DNA of 64,000 bases, taken from Endozoicomonas sp965196975. Lineage in GTDB: Bacteria; Pseudomonadota; Gammaproteobacteria; Pseudomonadales; Endozoicomonadaceae. The DNA lies in contig NZ_OZ239981.1 in NCBI RefSeq assembly GCF_965196975.1, positions 2,728,001 through 2,792,000 of the forward strand. The letters run 5' to 3'. Of this stretch, positions 1-7,614 are shown piece after piece. A model generated the notes under the pieces. It had not been told where the DNA came from, searched no databases, and saw only the letters and a list, made by a program, of their open reading frames with translations. A program made the translations under genes and the position numbers. Each line of letters begins with the position of its first letter. The stretch's first letter is position 1.

Positions 1-130
1 TTCTGGAATGAGGTGGAAAGCAACAGGAGCGGAAGTGCTTTTGACAACAAGAGCACTGATCCAGAGTAAGGGGCGCTGGGAACAACTTTGGTCTGAGTTC
101 ATGACTGGAAAGGTTGAAGCTAACCTATGA
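1..130 (+). CDS. ISKra4-family transposase, C-terminal part (cut by window edge)
   Basis: This is the last 42 codons of a DDE-type transposase, ending in TGA at 128-130. They are identical to the C-terminus of the full-length transposase at 40264-41544 (ends GKVEANL). Only the carboxy-terminal helix region is visible; the catalytic residues lie before the window. Whether the whole copy is intact cannot be judged. Confidence 0.85.
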   Translation, partial: SGMRWKATGAEVLLTTRALIQSKGRWEQLWSEFMTGKVEANL

Positions 131-157
131 GTCAGTTATCAAATTGAGAGAGCACCC
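1..157 (+). mobile_element. ISKra4-family insertion sequence, right-end fragment
   Basis: The first 157 bases match base for base, in the opposite orientation, the transposase 3' end and terminal inverted repeat of the complete element at 40237-41627. The element ends with GAGAGAGCACCC at 146-157. The rest lies outside the window, so its target duplication cannot be checked. It sits just downstream of the catabolic operon that ends at 308. Confidence 0.9.
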
Positions 158-270
158 TATCAGGATAGAATAGCCTTTCCTAAAAAATAAAGTATAACGA
201 GAAGGTTATTACAATTAACAAAGAAGGAGAACAGCCAGAAGGACAGATAATTTTACATAATTAATGACAG

Positions 271-299
271 CTGCCTGTTTAAAAAGCTTAAACAGGCAG
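271..299 (-). terminator. Hairpin terminator of the catabolic operon
   Basis: A perfect 12-bp stem (CTGCCTGTTTAA / TTAAACAGGCAG) with a 5-base loop lies 8 bases past the stop codon of the last gene of the minus-strand operon. There is no long T-run, so it may act as a weak terminator or an mRNA 3'-end stabiliser. Confidence 0.6.
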
Positions 300-307
300 A
301 ACATGAT

Positions 308-733
308 TCACTCCTTAACCGAGTGAACTTTAAACGTTGTTTTAACGATTTTCCACGAGCCATCAGTACGACGATACTCATCCTGATAAAAGCCACCAAG
401 CTGCCGGGTTGCCCCCGTATCACCATTAATATTGAAGTAATAGAGCGCCCATCTTGCAAAAGCCTTGTCGCCCTCCACTTCGATTTCAGGGTTGGCGCCG
501 TGATGAAGGTCGATCACATGATCATGGCAGGCCATCTCCTGAAATAACCCGACAAAACTGTCACGGTCGTTAAAAAGACCAACAGGGCCATAATCAATCA
601 GAATTTCACCTTCAGCAAAGCAGTCTCTGATACTCTCAACGTCCTTTAAGTCACAGGCATTCAGGTAACGGTGCTTCAGCTGACGGATATCCTCCAGAGC
701 TTCCAGCCTTTGTAGGCGCTCTTCCAGTGTCAT
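308..733 (-). CDS. NTF2-fold SnoaL-like protein
   Basis: The 141-residue protein has the cone-shaped NTF2/SnoaL-like fold signature: an N-terminal helix with RLEALEDIRQLKHRYLNACD, then a central sheet and a C-terminal strand ending KIVKTTFKVHSV. Members of this family (SnoaL-like_4) include small isomerases, dehydratases and uncharacterised partners in steroid and polyketide pathways; the substrate cannot be read from the sequence. It overlaps the upstream ketosteroid-isomerase-like gene by 4 bases (ATGA arrangement), so the two are probably translationally coupled. It is the last gene of the operon, with a hairpin just beyond it. I assume a cytoplasmic enzyme acting on an intermediate of the same pathway. 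The family call is firm, the role is not. Confidence 0.75.
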   Translation of the reverse strand: MTLEERLQRLEALEDIRQLKHRYLNACDLKDVESIRDCFAEGEILIDYGPVGLFNDRDSFVGLFQEMACHDHVIDLHHGANPEIEVEGDKAFARWALYYFNINGDTGATRQLGGFYQDEYRRTDGSWKIVKTTFKVHSVKE

Positions 734-1113
734 GCCAACACCTCCAGATTATCCTGACTCCAGTAGGCCTTCATGGAGGTAATCTTGCCCGCATCGTTAA
801 ACTGCATAACATCAATAACAGTAATCACGCAGGGTCGACCTTCAAAAGTTACTTTTACCTGAAAGGGAATAGCGCCTTCACCACTGGTGGTGGTTCTTAC
901 CTCACCAGTCTGCTCGGCAGACGCTTCACTCTGCCCCAGGCCTTCACGATAGAAACGGGAAATTGCTTCAATGCCCGCCAATGGCTCTGAACCAACAGGG
1001 TCTTCAACGGTGGCATTGTCGTCATAGAGTTCGAGAATGGCGTCGATATCCCGCTGATTCACCAGTTGGACATAGAGCTCCATCTTTTCACGAATAGTGG
1101 ATGTAGAGACCAT
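730..1113 (-). CDS. Delta5-3-ketosteroid isomerase-like protein
   Basis: The 127-residue protein aligns from memory with bacterial ketosteroid isomerases, which move the C5-C6 double bond of 3-oxo steroids into conjugation. The catalytic positions are all present: Tyr14 in the first helix, Asp38 in the ATVEDPVGSEP block and Asp101 in VIDVMQF (the Asp99 equivalent). Length is normal for the family. It overlaps the following NTF2-fold gene by 4 bases, and a hairpin repeat separates it from the thiolase upstream. Together with FadE30-, IpdF- and FadD3-like genes, it supports steroid as the substrate class. It could act on a related bicyclic ketone rather than an intact steroid; this is inference. 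Confidence 0.8.
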   Translation of the reverse strand: MVSTSTIREKMELYVQLVNQRDIDAILELYDDNATVEDPVGSEPLAGIEAISRFYREGLGQSEASAEQTGEVRTTTSGEGAIPFQVKVTFEGRPCVITVIDVMQFNDAGKITSMKAYWSQDNLEVLA

Positions 1114-1138
1114 TGTTATTATTATCCTCTGTTTTTTT

Positions 1139-1252
1139 AACCACGAAGATCACAAAGCCCACCAAGGAGAAGATATTACATCGTTCTCATGGCTGAGATG
1201 AGAATATATTAAATCCTTCTTTTTCTTTGTGTGCTTTGTGATCTTAGTGGTT
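1139..1252. repeat. Palindromic repeat with AACCAC...GTGGTT ends, copy 1
   Basis: The ends form long imperfect inverted arms: AACCACGAAGATCACAAAGC at 1139-1158 against the complement of GCTTTGTGATCTTAGTGGTT at 1233-1252. The 114-bp unit lies between the ketosteroid-isomerase-like gene and the thiolase gene, inside the operon, and would fold into a large hairpin in the mRNA. A related unit lies at 3814-3889. I infer a non-coding, dispersed palindromic element. Confidence 0.75.
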
Positions 1253-1263
1253 CAACAAAAAAA

Positions 1264-2466
1264 TCAGGCCACTTCGAACAAACCAGCAGCACCCATACCA
1301 CCACCAATGCACATGGTCACTACCACGTATTTGGCTCCACGGCGCTTACCTTCAATCAGAGAATGTCCCACCATGCGGGCACCGGACATGCCAAACGGGT
1401 GACCAATCGCAATAGCGCCACCATTAACGTTCAGGTTTTCATTGGGAATACCCAGCTGATCACGGCAGTAAATAACCTGACAGGCAAAGGCTTCATTCAG
1501 CTCCCACAGGCCAATGTCGTCCATTTTCAGCCCATGGCGCTTCAACAGTTTAGGAATGGCAAACACCGGACCAATACCCATTTCATCGGATGCACAGCCA
1601 GCAACAGCAAGACCACGATAAATCCCCAGAGGCTCAAGCCCTTTTTGTTCAGCCAGCTTACTGCTCATCAAAACGGAAGCCGATGCACCATCAGACAACT
1701 GTGAAGCATTACCTGCAGTAATAAAGTTGCCTTCTTTCACCCAGTGACCGTCGTTCCAGACCGGCTGCAGGCCTGCCAGACTTTCCAGTGTGGTGCTGGC
1801 ACGATTACATTCATCCTGCGCCAGGGTCACCTCTTCATAAGTCACCTCTTTGGTCTCCTTATTGAAGATGCTCTTGGTTGTCGTCATTGGGACAATTTCA
1901 TCGGCAAACAGTCCAGCCTTCTGGGCTTCAGTGGTTCTCAGCTGACTTTGCAGACTATAGGCATCCTGCGCTTCACGGGAGATCCCGTAACGCTCAGAAA
2001 CAATTTCAGCCGTTTCAATCATGGGAATATAAGCCGCAGGATCCATGGCCATTGCCGCCTTGGAAAGGTTGCGATAGGTATTCTTGTGCTTGTTCTGCAC
2101 CAGAGAAATCGACTCAAGCCCCCCCGCCACAGCAATATCAATCTCATCGCACATGATGCTTTTGGCAGCCGTCGCAATGGTCATCAGGCCAGAAGAACAC
2201 TGGCGTTCCATCGCCATACCGGAAACGGTTTCCGGCAGACCACCGGCAATGGCACATAAACGACCAAGATTGTACGACTGAGTACCCTGCTGGGCCGCTG
2301 CACCAATCAGCACATCATCAACTTCACCCGCTTCGATGCCTGCACGCTTAACCGCTTCACGTACTACATGACCACCCATTGCCGGTGCTTCAGTATCATT
2401 AAATGCGCCGCGAAACGCTTTACCAATGGCCGTACGGGCGGTTGAAACAATAACAGCGTCTTTCAT
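1264..2466 (-). CDS. Thiolase (acetyl-CoA C-acyltransferase)
   Basis: This 400-residue thiolase cleaves 3-ketoacyl-CoA with CoA. Visible motifs are the nucleophile Cys90 in MERQCSSG, NEAFA, GGAIAIGHPFG with the catalytic His, and the second Cys in VTMCIGGGMG. I chose the ATG at 2466 because AAGGA sits 9 bases upstream and the protein then starts MKDAVIVSTARTA as thiolases do; an in-frame start 13 codons further up is less likely. It follows the MaoC gene on the same strand by 65 bases. It probably performs the thiolytic step of the catabolic operon. It is a general FadA/PcaF-like type and not clearly FadA5 or FadA6, so the exact substrate is open. Confidence 0.9.
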   Translation of the reverse strand: MKDAVIVSTARTAIGKAFRGAFNDTEAPAMGGHVVREAVKRAGIEAGEVDDVLIGAAAQQGTQSYNLGRLCAIAGGLPETVSGMAMERQCSSGLMTIATAAKSIMCDEIDIAVAGGLESISLVQNKHKNTYRNLSKAAMAMDPAAYIPMIETAEIVSERYGISREAQDAYSLQSQLRTTEAQKAGLFADEIVPMTTTKSIFNKETKEVTYEEVTLAQDECNRASTTLESLAGLQPVWNDGHWVKEGNFITAGNASQLSDGASASVLMSSKLAEQKGLEPLGIYRGLAVAGCASDEMGIGPVFAIPKLLKRHGLKMDDIGLWELNEAFACQVIYCRDQLGIPNENLNVNGGAIAIGHPFGMSGARMVGHSLIEGKRRGAKYVVVTMCIGGGMGAAGLFEVA

Positions 2467-2531
2467 TGTTCTTATTCCTTGTTCGAGCTTGCTGGAAAGC
2501 TTCAACCCGGCTTTCCTGCCGGGTTAACGGA

Positions 2532-2993
2532 TTATTCTGGGTAGTAACGGGAAATCGTATCCACCACACAGGCAGGCCGGTCTTCACCTTCAATTTCTAC
2601 AGTCACTCGAACGGTGGACTGAACCCCGCCTTTGACTTCTTCAACGTTAATCAGCTCACCCACACCACGGATACGGGCACCGACTTTCACCGAGTTCGGA
2701 AAGCGTATTTTATCCGTGCCATAATTGACGCCCATACTGATTCCCTGAACGTCCATAATCTCCGGCAGAAACAGACTGACCAGAGAGAGTGTGAGGTAAC
2801 CATGAGCGATACAGGCACCAAAAGGGCCGTCCTTGGCACGTTCTGGGTCAACATGAATCCACTGGTGGTCACCGGTCGCTTCAGCAAACAGGTTGATCCT
2901 TTCCTGGTCAATGGTCAGCCACTGACTTTCTCCCAGCACAGAGCCAACCTTATCCTGGAGTTCATGGGGTGTTTTAAATACCGTAGTCATCAT
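2532..2993 (-). CDS. MaoC-family enoyl-CoA hydratase
   Basis: This 153-residue single hot-dog-fold protein has the (R)-hydratase signature ATGDHQWIHVDPERA followed by GPFGACIAHGYLTLSL, which carries the catalytic Asp and His. It would add water to an enoyl-CoA. Its start overlaps the stop of the IpdF-like gene (TGATG), so the two are translationally coupled. Two adjacent ATG codons occur at the start; either works. Within the operon it is the natural partner between the acyl-CoA dehydrogenases and the thiolase, though steroid pathways also use MaoC proteins as hetero-dimers and no second subunit is seen here. Confidence 0.88.
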   Translation of the reverse strand: MMTTVFKTPHELQDKVGSVLGESQWLTIDQERINLFAEATGDHQWIHVDPERAKDGPFGACIAHGYLTLSLVSLFLPEIMDVQGISMGVNYGTDKIRFPNSVKVGARIRGVGELINVEEVKGGVQSTVRVTVEIEGEDRPACVVDTISRYYPE

Positions 2994-3775
2994 CAGGCCC
3001 TCTGGCTGCTGGCAGAAATTATTTCACCGGTCATGTACGAACTGTAGCCACTGGCCAGGAACATCATGATATTGGCAATCTCCCAGACCTCAGCTGCACG
3101 GCCAAAGGCTTCTCTGGAAGCCAGCTGTTGCAGCAGCTCCTGAGGCGCTGATTTACGCAGGAAATCATGGAGGGCAATGCTCGGGCTCACCGCATTGATA
3201 CGAACACCATGCTCAGCGGCTTCCAGAGCTGAGCAACGGGTCAGCGCCATCACTCCCGCCTTGGCAGCAGCATAATGTGCCTGCTCTTTTTGTGCACGCC
3301 AGCCCAGTACAGAGGCGTTATTAACAATCACTCCGGACTTGCGCTCCATCATTTTCGGCAGAATCGCTCGAGTCATCCGCATGGTGCCGGTAAGGGTCAC
3401 ATCCAGTACCCGATTCCACTCAGCGTCCTCCATCTCTACCAGCAGTTTGGAGCCACCCAGTCCAGCATTGTTGATCAATACATCAACACCACCGAGTTTT
3501 TCCTCAGCAGCAGCCACCAGAGTCTGGACCTGCTCTTCATTGGTGACATTACACACCTGGGTATAAATGGCCTTCAGCCCGGTTTCCGCTTTGATTTTTT
3601 CTGCTGCTTCAACCAGACGACCTTCGTGAATATCGCTGATCATCAATGCACGACAGCCCTCTTCCGCCGCCCGCACAGCAGCAGAAAAGCCAATACCAGC
3701 ACCGGCCGCTGCGGTAATCAGAACTGACTTACCATCCAACAGGTTATGACCCTGTACATATTCCGGGTTCAACAT
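2993..3775 (-). CDS. IpdF-like short-chain dehydrogenase
   Basis: This NAD(P)-dependent SDR of 260 residues has a TAAAGAGIG cofactor loop near residue 23, NNAGLGG, a catalytic Ser in NNASVLGW and the YAAAK motif (Tyr and Lys). Its whole C-terminal half (YAAAKAGVMALTRCS, RINAVSPSIA, EAFGRAAE, SSYMTGE, ending SSQRA) recalls IpdF (Rv3559c) of actinobacterial cholesterol catabolism, which acts on a hydroxylated CoA thioester of the last two steroid rings. The ATG at 3775 is preceded by a strong GGGAGAAAGG ribosome site; a start 10 codons upstream lacks one. It is coupled to the MaoC gene. A hairpin repeat and a MITE separate it from the FadE30-like gene upstream, so it may depend on its own promoter. 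Confidence 0.85.
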   Translation of the reverse strand: MLNPEYVQGHNLLDGKSVLITAAAGAGIGFSAAVRAAEEGCRALMISDIHEGRLVEAAEKIKAETGLKAIYTQVCNVTNEEQVQTLVAAAEEKLGGVDVLINNAGLGGSKLLVEMEDAEWNRVLDVTLTGTMRMTRAILPKMMERKSGVIVNNASVLGWRAQKEQAHYAAAKAGVMALTRCSALEAAEHGVRINAVSPSIALHDFLRKSAPQELLQQLASREAFGRAAEVWEIANIMMFLASGYSSYMTGEIISASSQRA

Positions 3776-3813
3776 CGCCTTTCTCCCGTTAATTCTTATT
3801 ATCAAATAATGTT

Positions 3814-3889
3814 AACCACAGAGATCGCAAAGCTCACAAAGGAAAGCTTGTCGTTTTCTTCCTTTGTGCTCTTCGTGCTCTTTGTGGTT
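3814..3889. repeat. Palindromic repeat with AACCAC...GTGGTT ends, copy 2
   Basis: Inverted arms of about 30 bases (AACCACAGAGATCGCAAAGC... against ...GCTCTTTGTGGTT) flank a short loop. The unit resembles copy 1 at 1139-1252 in both ends and in the repeated CACAAAG motif. It occupies the leader of the IpdF-like gene, 38 bases upstream of its start codon, right beside the MITE. It is non-coding. Confidence 0.75.
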
Positions 3890-3910
3890 CAAAAAACTAC
3901 TTGGCCCTAG

Positions 3911-4170
3911 GGCATGTTGACGTTTCGTTGCGTGCTCAGTGACCCAGAAAAGCGTCATATGCGCGGAAGGCTTGCGCAGCGTGTAGTTATTCTACATCCA
4001 GCAAGACTGACAAAGCAGATGGCGCTTTCCTGGGTCACCCTTCGGGCGGATCAGGGTGCCCCTATGACTTCGTTGCGGCATTTTGAAAGGCAGCCAGCCT
4101 TACTGCAACGCCGCGCCTCGTCATAAGCGCGCCCTGATCCGCTGAGCTCGCAGCGAAACGTCAACAGGCC
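3911..4170. mobile_element. MITE, 260 bp, with 17-bp terminal inverted repeats
   Basis: The ends are GGCATGTTGACGTTTCG (3911-3927) and the complement of CGAAACGTCAACAGGCC (4154-4170), with one mismatch. CTAG flanks both sides (3907-3910 and 4171-4174), consistent with a 4-bp target duplication; TA with ends beginning GGGC is an alternative reading. Inside are two further inverted repeats: GTGACCCAGAAAAGCG with CGCTTTCCTGGGTCAC, and GGATCAGGG...TATGAC with GTCATAAG...CCCTGATCC. Folded, it would give a stem with two side arms. It has no coding capacity, so it must have been moved by a transposase encoded elsewhere. It encodes the last residue and stop codon of the FadE30-like gene. Confidence 0.85.
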
Positions 4171-5351
4171 CTAGGCTCTTTGGGCATTTCCAGTGCCCGC
4201 TCAGCAATAATGTTCCGCTGAATTTCATTACTGCCACCATAAATGGTGTCAGAACGGGTAAAGAGATACATAGACTGCAGACGGGTCAATTCATAAGGCC
4301 CTTCTTCCAATAGTTCTGACTCAGGCCCAAGCACATCCATTGCCAGTTTGCCCAGATTGGCATGCCAGGTAGCCCAGTGAAGTTTGTAGATCATTGCCTC
4401 TTTCTGCAGAGAGCCATCCTGTGAACCGGACAGCATGCGAAGCGCGTTGTAACGCATGATGCGCAGCCCCATCCAGGCATCGGCAATGCGCTGTCGTATG
4501 GCAGGGTCTTCTGCAGCGCCATTCTTCTTGGCGATCCGGATGATCTCATCCATCTCGTTGAGGAACTGCATCTGCTGCCCAAGAGTGGAAACACCACGCT
4601 CAAAGCCCAGCAGCGCCATGGCTATCTTCCAGCCATCACCGGGCTTGCCGACAATATTGCTGGCATCCGTTACGGCATTGTCAAAGAAGACTTCGTTAAA
4701 TTCTGAGGTGCCCGTCAACTGTTCAATAGGTCGGACTTCAATACCCGGCTGATCCATAGGTACCAAAAGGAAGGAGAGCCCTTTATGACCTTTGCTGCCG
4801 GGTTCGGTACGGGCAATCACAAAGCACCAGTCGGACTCATGAGCAAGCGAGGTCCAGACCTTCTGACCACTGATCTCCCACTGACCGGTAGACTCATTCA
4901 GTGCTGCTTTAGTTTTGACATTAGCCAGATCAGATCCGGCACTGGGCTCGGAATATCCCTGACACCAGTACTCCGTACCATTGGCAATACCAGGAAGAAA
5001 GCGTTGCTTCTGTTCTTCAGTTCCGAAAGCAATAATGGTTGGGCCCGCCAGACCTTCACCAATATGCCCCATATGACCTGGGCCACCGGCACGAGCATAC
5101 TCTTCATTAAAAATAACCTGCTGGTTTATCGAGAGCCCCCGGCCACCATACTCTTCAGGCCAGCCCACACAGAGCCAGCCCGCTTTGGCCATGTGCTGTT
5201 CCCATTTTTTCCGCTCTTCCGGGAACATATGTTCATCACCCGGGCCACCACGGAAGCGGAGCTGCTCAAACTCACCGGTCAGGTTTTCCTTTAACCAGGT
5301 AGCCACTTCTGCACGAAACTGTTCATCTTCAGGACTGAAACTGATTTTCAT
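4161..5351 (-). CDS. FadE30-like acyl-CoA dehydrogenase
   Basis: This FAD-dependent acyl-CoA dehydrogenase has 396 residues. Blocks such as GWPEEYGGRGLS, EYWCQGYSEPSAGSDLA, GQKVWTSLAHESDWCFV, ERGVSTLGQQ and DTIYGGSNEIQRNIIAER closely recall FadE30 (Rv3560c), which desaturates a CoA thioester of the last two steroid rings. The gene starts 5 bases after the stop of the upstream dehydrogenase gene, so they are co-transcribed. The last codon (Cys) and the TGA stop come from the terminal repeat of the adjacent MITE. Restoring the pre-insertion sequence gives an ending of KEPRAK instead of KEPRAC, so function should be unaffected. Confidence 0.9.
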   Translation of the reverse strand: MKISFSPEDEQFRAEVATWLKENLTGEFEQLRFRGGPGDEHMFPEERKKWEQHMAKAGWLCVGWPEEYGGRGLSINQQVIFNEEYARAGGPGHMGHIGEGLAGPTIIAFGTEEQKQRFLPGIANGTEYWCQGYSEPSAGSDLANVKTKAALNESTGQWEISGQKVWTSLAHESDWCFVIARTEPGSKGHKGLSFLLVPMDQPGIEVRPIEQLTGTSEFNEVFFDNAVTDASNIVGKPGDGWKIAMALLGFERGVSTLGQQMQFLNEMDEIIRIAKKNGAAEDPAIRQRIADAWMGLRIMRYNALRMLSGSQDGSLQKEAMIYKLHWATWHANLGKLAMDVLGPESELLEEGPYELTRLQSMYLFTRSDTIYGGSNEIQRNIIAERALEMPKEPRAC

Positions 5352-5356
5352 AATAA

Positions 5357-6574
5357 TTACCCCTTCACCTGTCCTGAATCATCCAACAACTGACGTGCAA
5401 TACGCTCCCGATGCAAACCGCCATCCCCCAGGAAGGTTTCGGTGGACTTAGCGCGTTTGAAATAAAGGTGCGGGTCATATTCCCAGGTAAATCCGACACC
5501 ACCATGAAGCTGAATAGATTCAGCCGCACAGTGGAAAAAGGCATCCGAGCAGTAAGCTTTGGCCAGCGCCGCAGCTTCTGGCAACTCGTCTTTCACCTCA
5601 GAGACCTGCTCTGATGAAGAGAGAGACTTGAGCACTTCATCGGCTACGCAGGCCGCGTAATACACGGCAGATTTGGCGCACTCAACCTGCAGCATCATAT
5701 CCGCAGCCCGATGCTTGATTGCCTGAAAACTGGCAATAGTACGGCCAAACTGAACCCGCTCGCGGGTGTAATCAATGGTCAGCTCCATCACCTGACGGGC
5801 ACCACCGGCCTGTTCTGCTGCAATGGCCACCGATGCGAGTTGCAGCACCTGTTCCAGGGCTGGCCAGTCTGACGTCCCTTCACCACCGAGACAGCTGGCT
5901 GCAGAAACAAAGAGATTATCAATCTCAACCTTTGCCTGTTTGCGGGTCTGATCCATGGTGGGTGTCCAGTGACTCTGAACACCTTCACTGTCAGCAGATA
6001 CTGCAAAAAGGCGTATACCGGCTTCCCCTTTACTGCCTTCTTCACGGGCAGCAAGAATCAGCAGTCCAGCAGTGTGCCCATCCGGCACATAATGCCAGGA
6101 GCCTGAAAGCACATAGCCATCGCCCTCTTTGCGGGCAGTGGCCTGAACACTGCTGGCATCCCAGCGGCGGTTGTCACGATTCTGCTGACTGGATGCCAGA
6201 CCCAGTGTAGCGGTCAGACTGCCTTCAGCAATCTGTGGCAGCCATTGCTGTTTCTGTTCTTCGTTGCCGGCAACCAGAAGCGCATTGACACCCATTGCAA
6301 CGGTTGAAAAGAAAGGTGAGCAGAACAGTCTTCTCCCCATCTCTTCAAACAGTATCGCCAGCTCCACATACCCCAGGCCAAGACCACCGTATTCCTCAGG
6401 GATATGCAGCGCCTGCCAGTACATTTCCTGACTCAGCCGTTGCCAGAGTTCAGAGTCAAAACCCTGATCGGTAGCCATGGCTGCACGAACTGCCTCCGAT
6501 GTTGAGACATCCTGCAGGAAGCTGTCGGCGGACTCCCGAATCATCTCCTGCTCATCGGTAAAAGCGAACTCCAT
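5357..6574 (-). CDS. Acyl-CoA dehydrogenase, second subunit or paralogue
   Basis: This 405-residue protein has the three-part acyl-CoA dehydrogenase layout: N-terminal helices with FTDEQEMIRESADSFL, a middle beta domain, and a C-terminal helical domain with ERVQFGRTIASFQAIKH and QLHGGVGFTWEYDPHLYFKRAK. It is more divergent in the middle domain than its neighbour. It is the first gene of the minus-strand operon, 5 bases ahead of the FadE30-like gene. Paired dehydrogenase genes are common in steroid catabolism, where some form mixed tetramers; whether these two do so is not known. The ATG at 6574 follows a weak ribosome site. Confidence 0.88.
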   Translation of the reverse strand: MEFAFTDEQEMIRESADSFLQDVSTSEAVRAAMATDQGFDSELWQRLSQEMYWQALHIPEEYGGLGLGYVELAILFEEMGRRLFCSPFFSTVAMGVNALLVAGNEEQKQQWLPQIAEGSLTATLGLASSQQNRDNRRWDASSVQATARKEGDGYVLSGSWHYVPDGHTAGLLILAAREEGSKGEAGIRLFAVSADSEGVQSHWTPTMDQTRKQAKVEIDNLFVSAASCLGGEGTSDWPALEQVLQLASVAIAAEQAGGARQVMELTIDYTRERVQFGRTIASFQAIKHRAADMMLQVECAKSAVYYAACVADEVLKSLSSSEQVSEVKDELPEAAALAKAYCSDAFFHCAAESIQLHGGVGFTWEYDPHLYFKRAKSTETFLGDGGLHRERIARQLLDDSGQVKG

Positions 6575-6634
6575 TGCCAGCGCCTCTTATGATTCTTATC
6601 GCTGCATACTCTCGCCTGAATCGTCAACAGCGTA

Positions 6635-6652
6635 ATCGTTCGAACGGACGAT
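6635..6652. promoter_or_regulatory. Imperfect palindrome upstream of the catabolic operon
   Basis: ATCGTTCGAACGGACGAT matches its reverse complement at 14 of 18 positions (half-sites CGTTCG and CGGACG). It lies 61 bases upstream of the first gene, where an operator would be expected. It does not resemble the published KstR or KstR2 sites. The role of operator is inferred only from position and symmetry. Confidence 0.35.
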
Positions 6653-6852
6653 ATATCTACCTGCAGAATCCGGAATTCCTGACTATCTTATGACCATACT
6701 AATTTGATGTGTCTATACAACCAGCTTCAAAAGGCAGTTAAAGGACCATCATTTTTTTAGATTCAGAGTTGAACTTTTATTTACTTTTAATAATTAAAAA
6801 ATTTTAGCTGCAGCGATTGAAATCAAACTCAATACTTTGTCAGGAGGTTCAA

Positions 6853-7560
6853 ATGTCCAGAGCCATTCAATCATGTCTCATTGGGCTGATTGCTGTATTC
6901 GTCACAGTACAGTCGTGTCTTGGTGAGTCAGAAACCGACTCCCGCCCAAAAAAATCGGACTCGACTGAAATCACATCACCGGTACCAGCCCAGGATGCTG
7001 CATTGTCGGAGGATGATAAGGAGGAGCTAAAAACTACGATCATTGAGATGATCCGAACATTAAACACCTTTGACTTTGACGAGTTTTCAAGCTTCTTTGC
7101 AGAAGACTCATTAAAGCTGTTAAAGCATCAGGTACTACGCTATAACTCCAGTCACCTATTTGAGATTATTTTCCCTGAAGGGCGGGTAAAGGCAAATGAA
7201 CTGTCCCCTCAAGAGTTTTTTGTTCGAATCATTTCAAAGTCAAAATTTAACGTTGGAGTATCCCGCCCTTACGAAATCAATTTAATCCCCAAGTTCCGCA
7301 TGCGTGCTGATGATGACGGAGAAATTGTAACGGTACTAACAACTTTTCCTGACTCATACTCTGGCTATCAAACTCGGAGCGAAGTATTTACCTTCAGAAA
7401 AGTTGGTAATAAATGGATTGCAGAGGCTCCTGACTTTATCCTGAGTGACTTCAAATATGACCTTACCCGAAATTTTGCAAGCCAGAGATCCTTCTATCCA
7501 CTCTACCCAGGGATGGATACCTTCAGGGTCATGATGGGTTCTTTTCAACCTTTGAATTAA
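6853..7560 (+). CDS. Exported protein of unknown function
   Basis: A 235-residue protein I do not recognise. The ATG at 6853 is preceded by a perfect AGGAGG site, and the protein then opens with a signal sequence (MSRAIQSCLIGLIAVFVTVQSCLG). The Cys in VQSC could be a lipoprotein attachment site, but Gln before Ser is unusual, so ordinary signal peptidase cleavage is equally possible. After a Ser/Thr/Asp-rich linker, the mature part alternates helix (EELKTTIIEMIRTLNTFDFDEFSSFFAEDS) and strand, loosely like an NTF2-type fold; that is a guess. It is AT-rich compared with the flanking catabolic genes, stands alone, and is followed by a hairpin. Confidence 0.65.
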   Translation: MSRAIQSCLIGLIAVFVTVQSCLGESETDSRPKKSDSTEITSPVPAQDAALSEDDKEELKTTIIEMIRTLNTFDFDEFSSFFAEDSLKLLKHQVLRYNSSHLFEIIFPEGRVKANELSPQEFFVRIISKSKFNVGVSRPYEINLIPKFRMRADDDGEIVTVLTTFPDSYSGYQTRSEVFTFRKVGNKWIAEAPDFILSDFKYDLTRNFASQRSFYPLYPGMDTFRVMMGSFQPLN

Positions 7561-7586
7561 ATTCAAAATGTCAGCCACAAAATAGT

Positions 7587-7614
7587 AGAAAGCCTTGCAA
7601 TACCAAGGCTTTCT
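7587..7614. terminator. Hairpin after the exported-protein gene
   Basis: An 11-bp perfect stem (AGAAAGCCTTG / CAAGGCTTTCT) with a 6-base loop lies 26 bases past the stop at 7560. It is followed by a short ATAAAG tail rather than a T-run, so termination efficiency is uncertain. Confidence 0.55.

Noticed and set aside
3914..4126. Plus-strand 70-residue reading frame inside the MITE
   Set aside because: It lies entirely within palindromic sequence, has no ribosome site and has low-complexity basic composition. It is a by-product of the inverted repeats.
6635..6652. KstR2-type operator in front of the steroid-like operon
   Set aside because: The palindrome present does not match the published KstR2 pattern (ACAAG-type half-sites). 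I kept it only as an unassigned palindrome.
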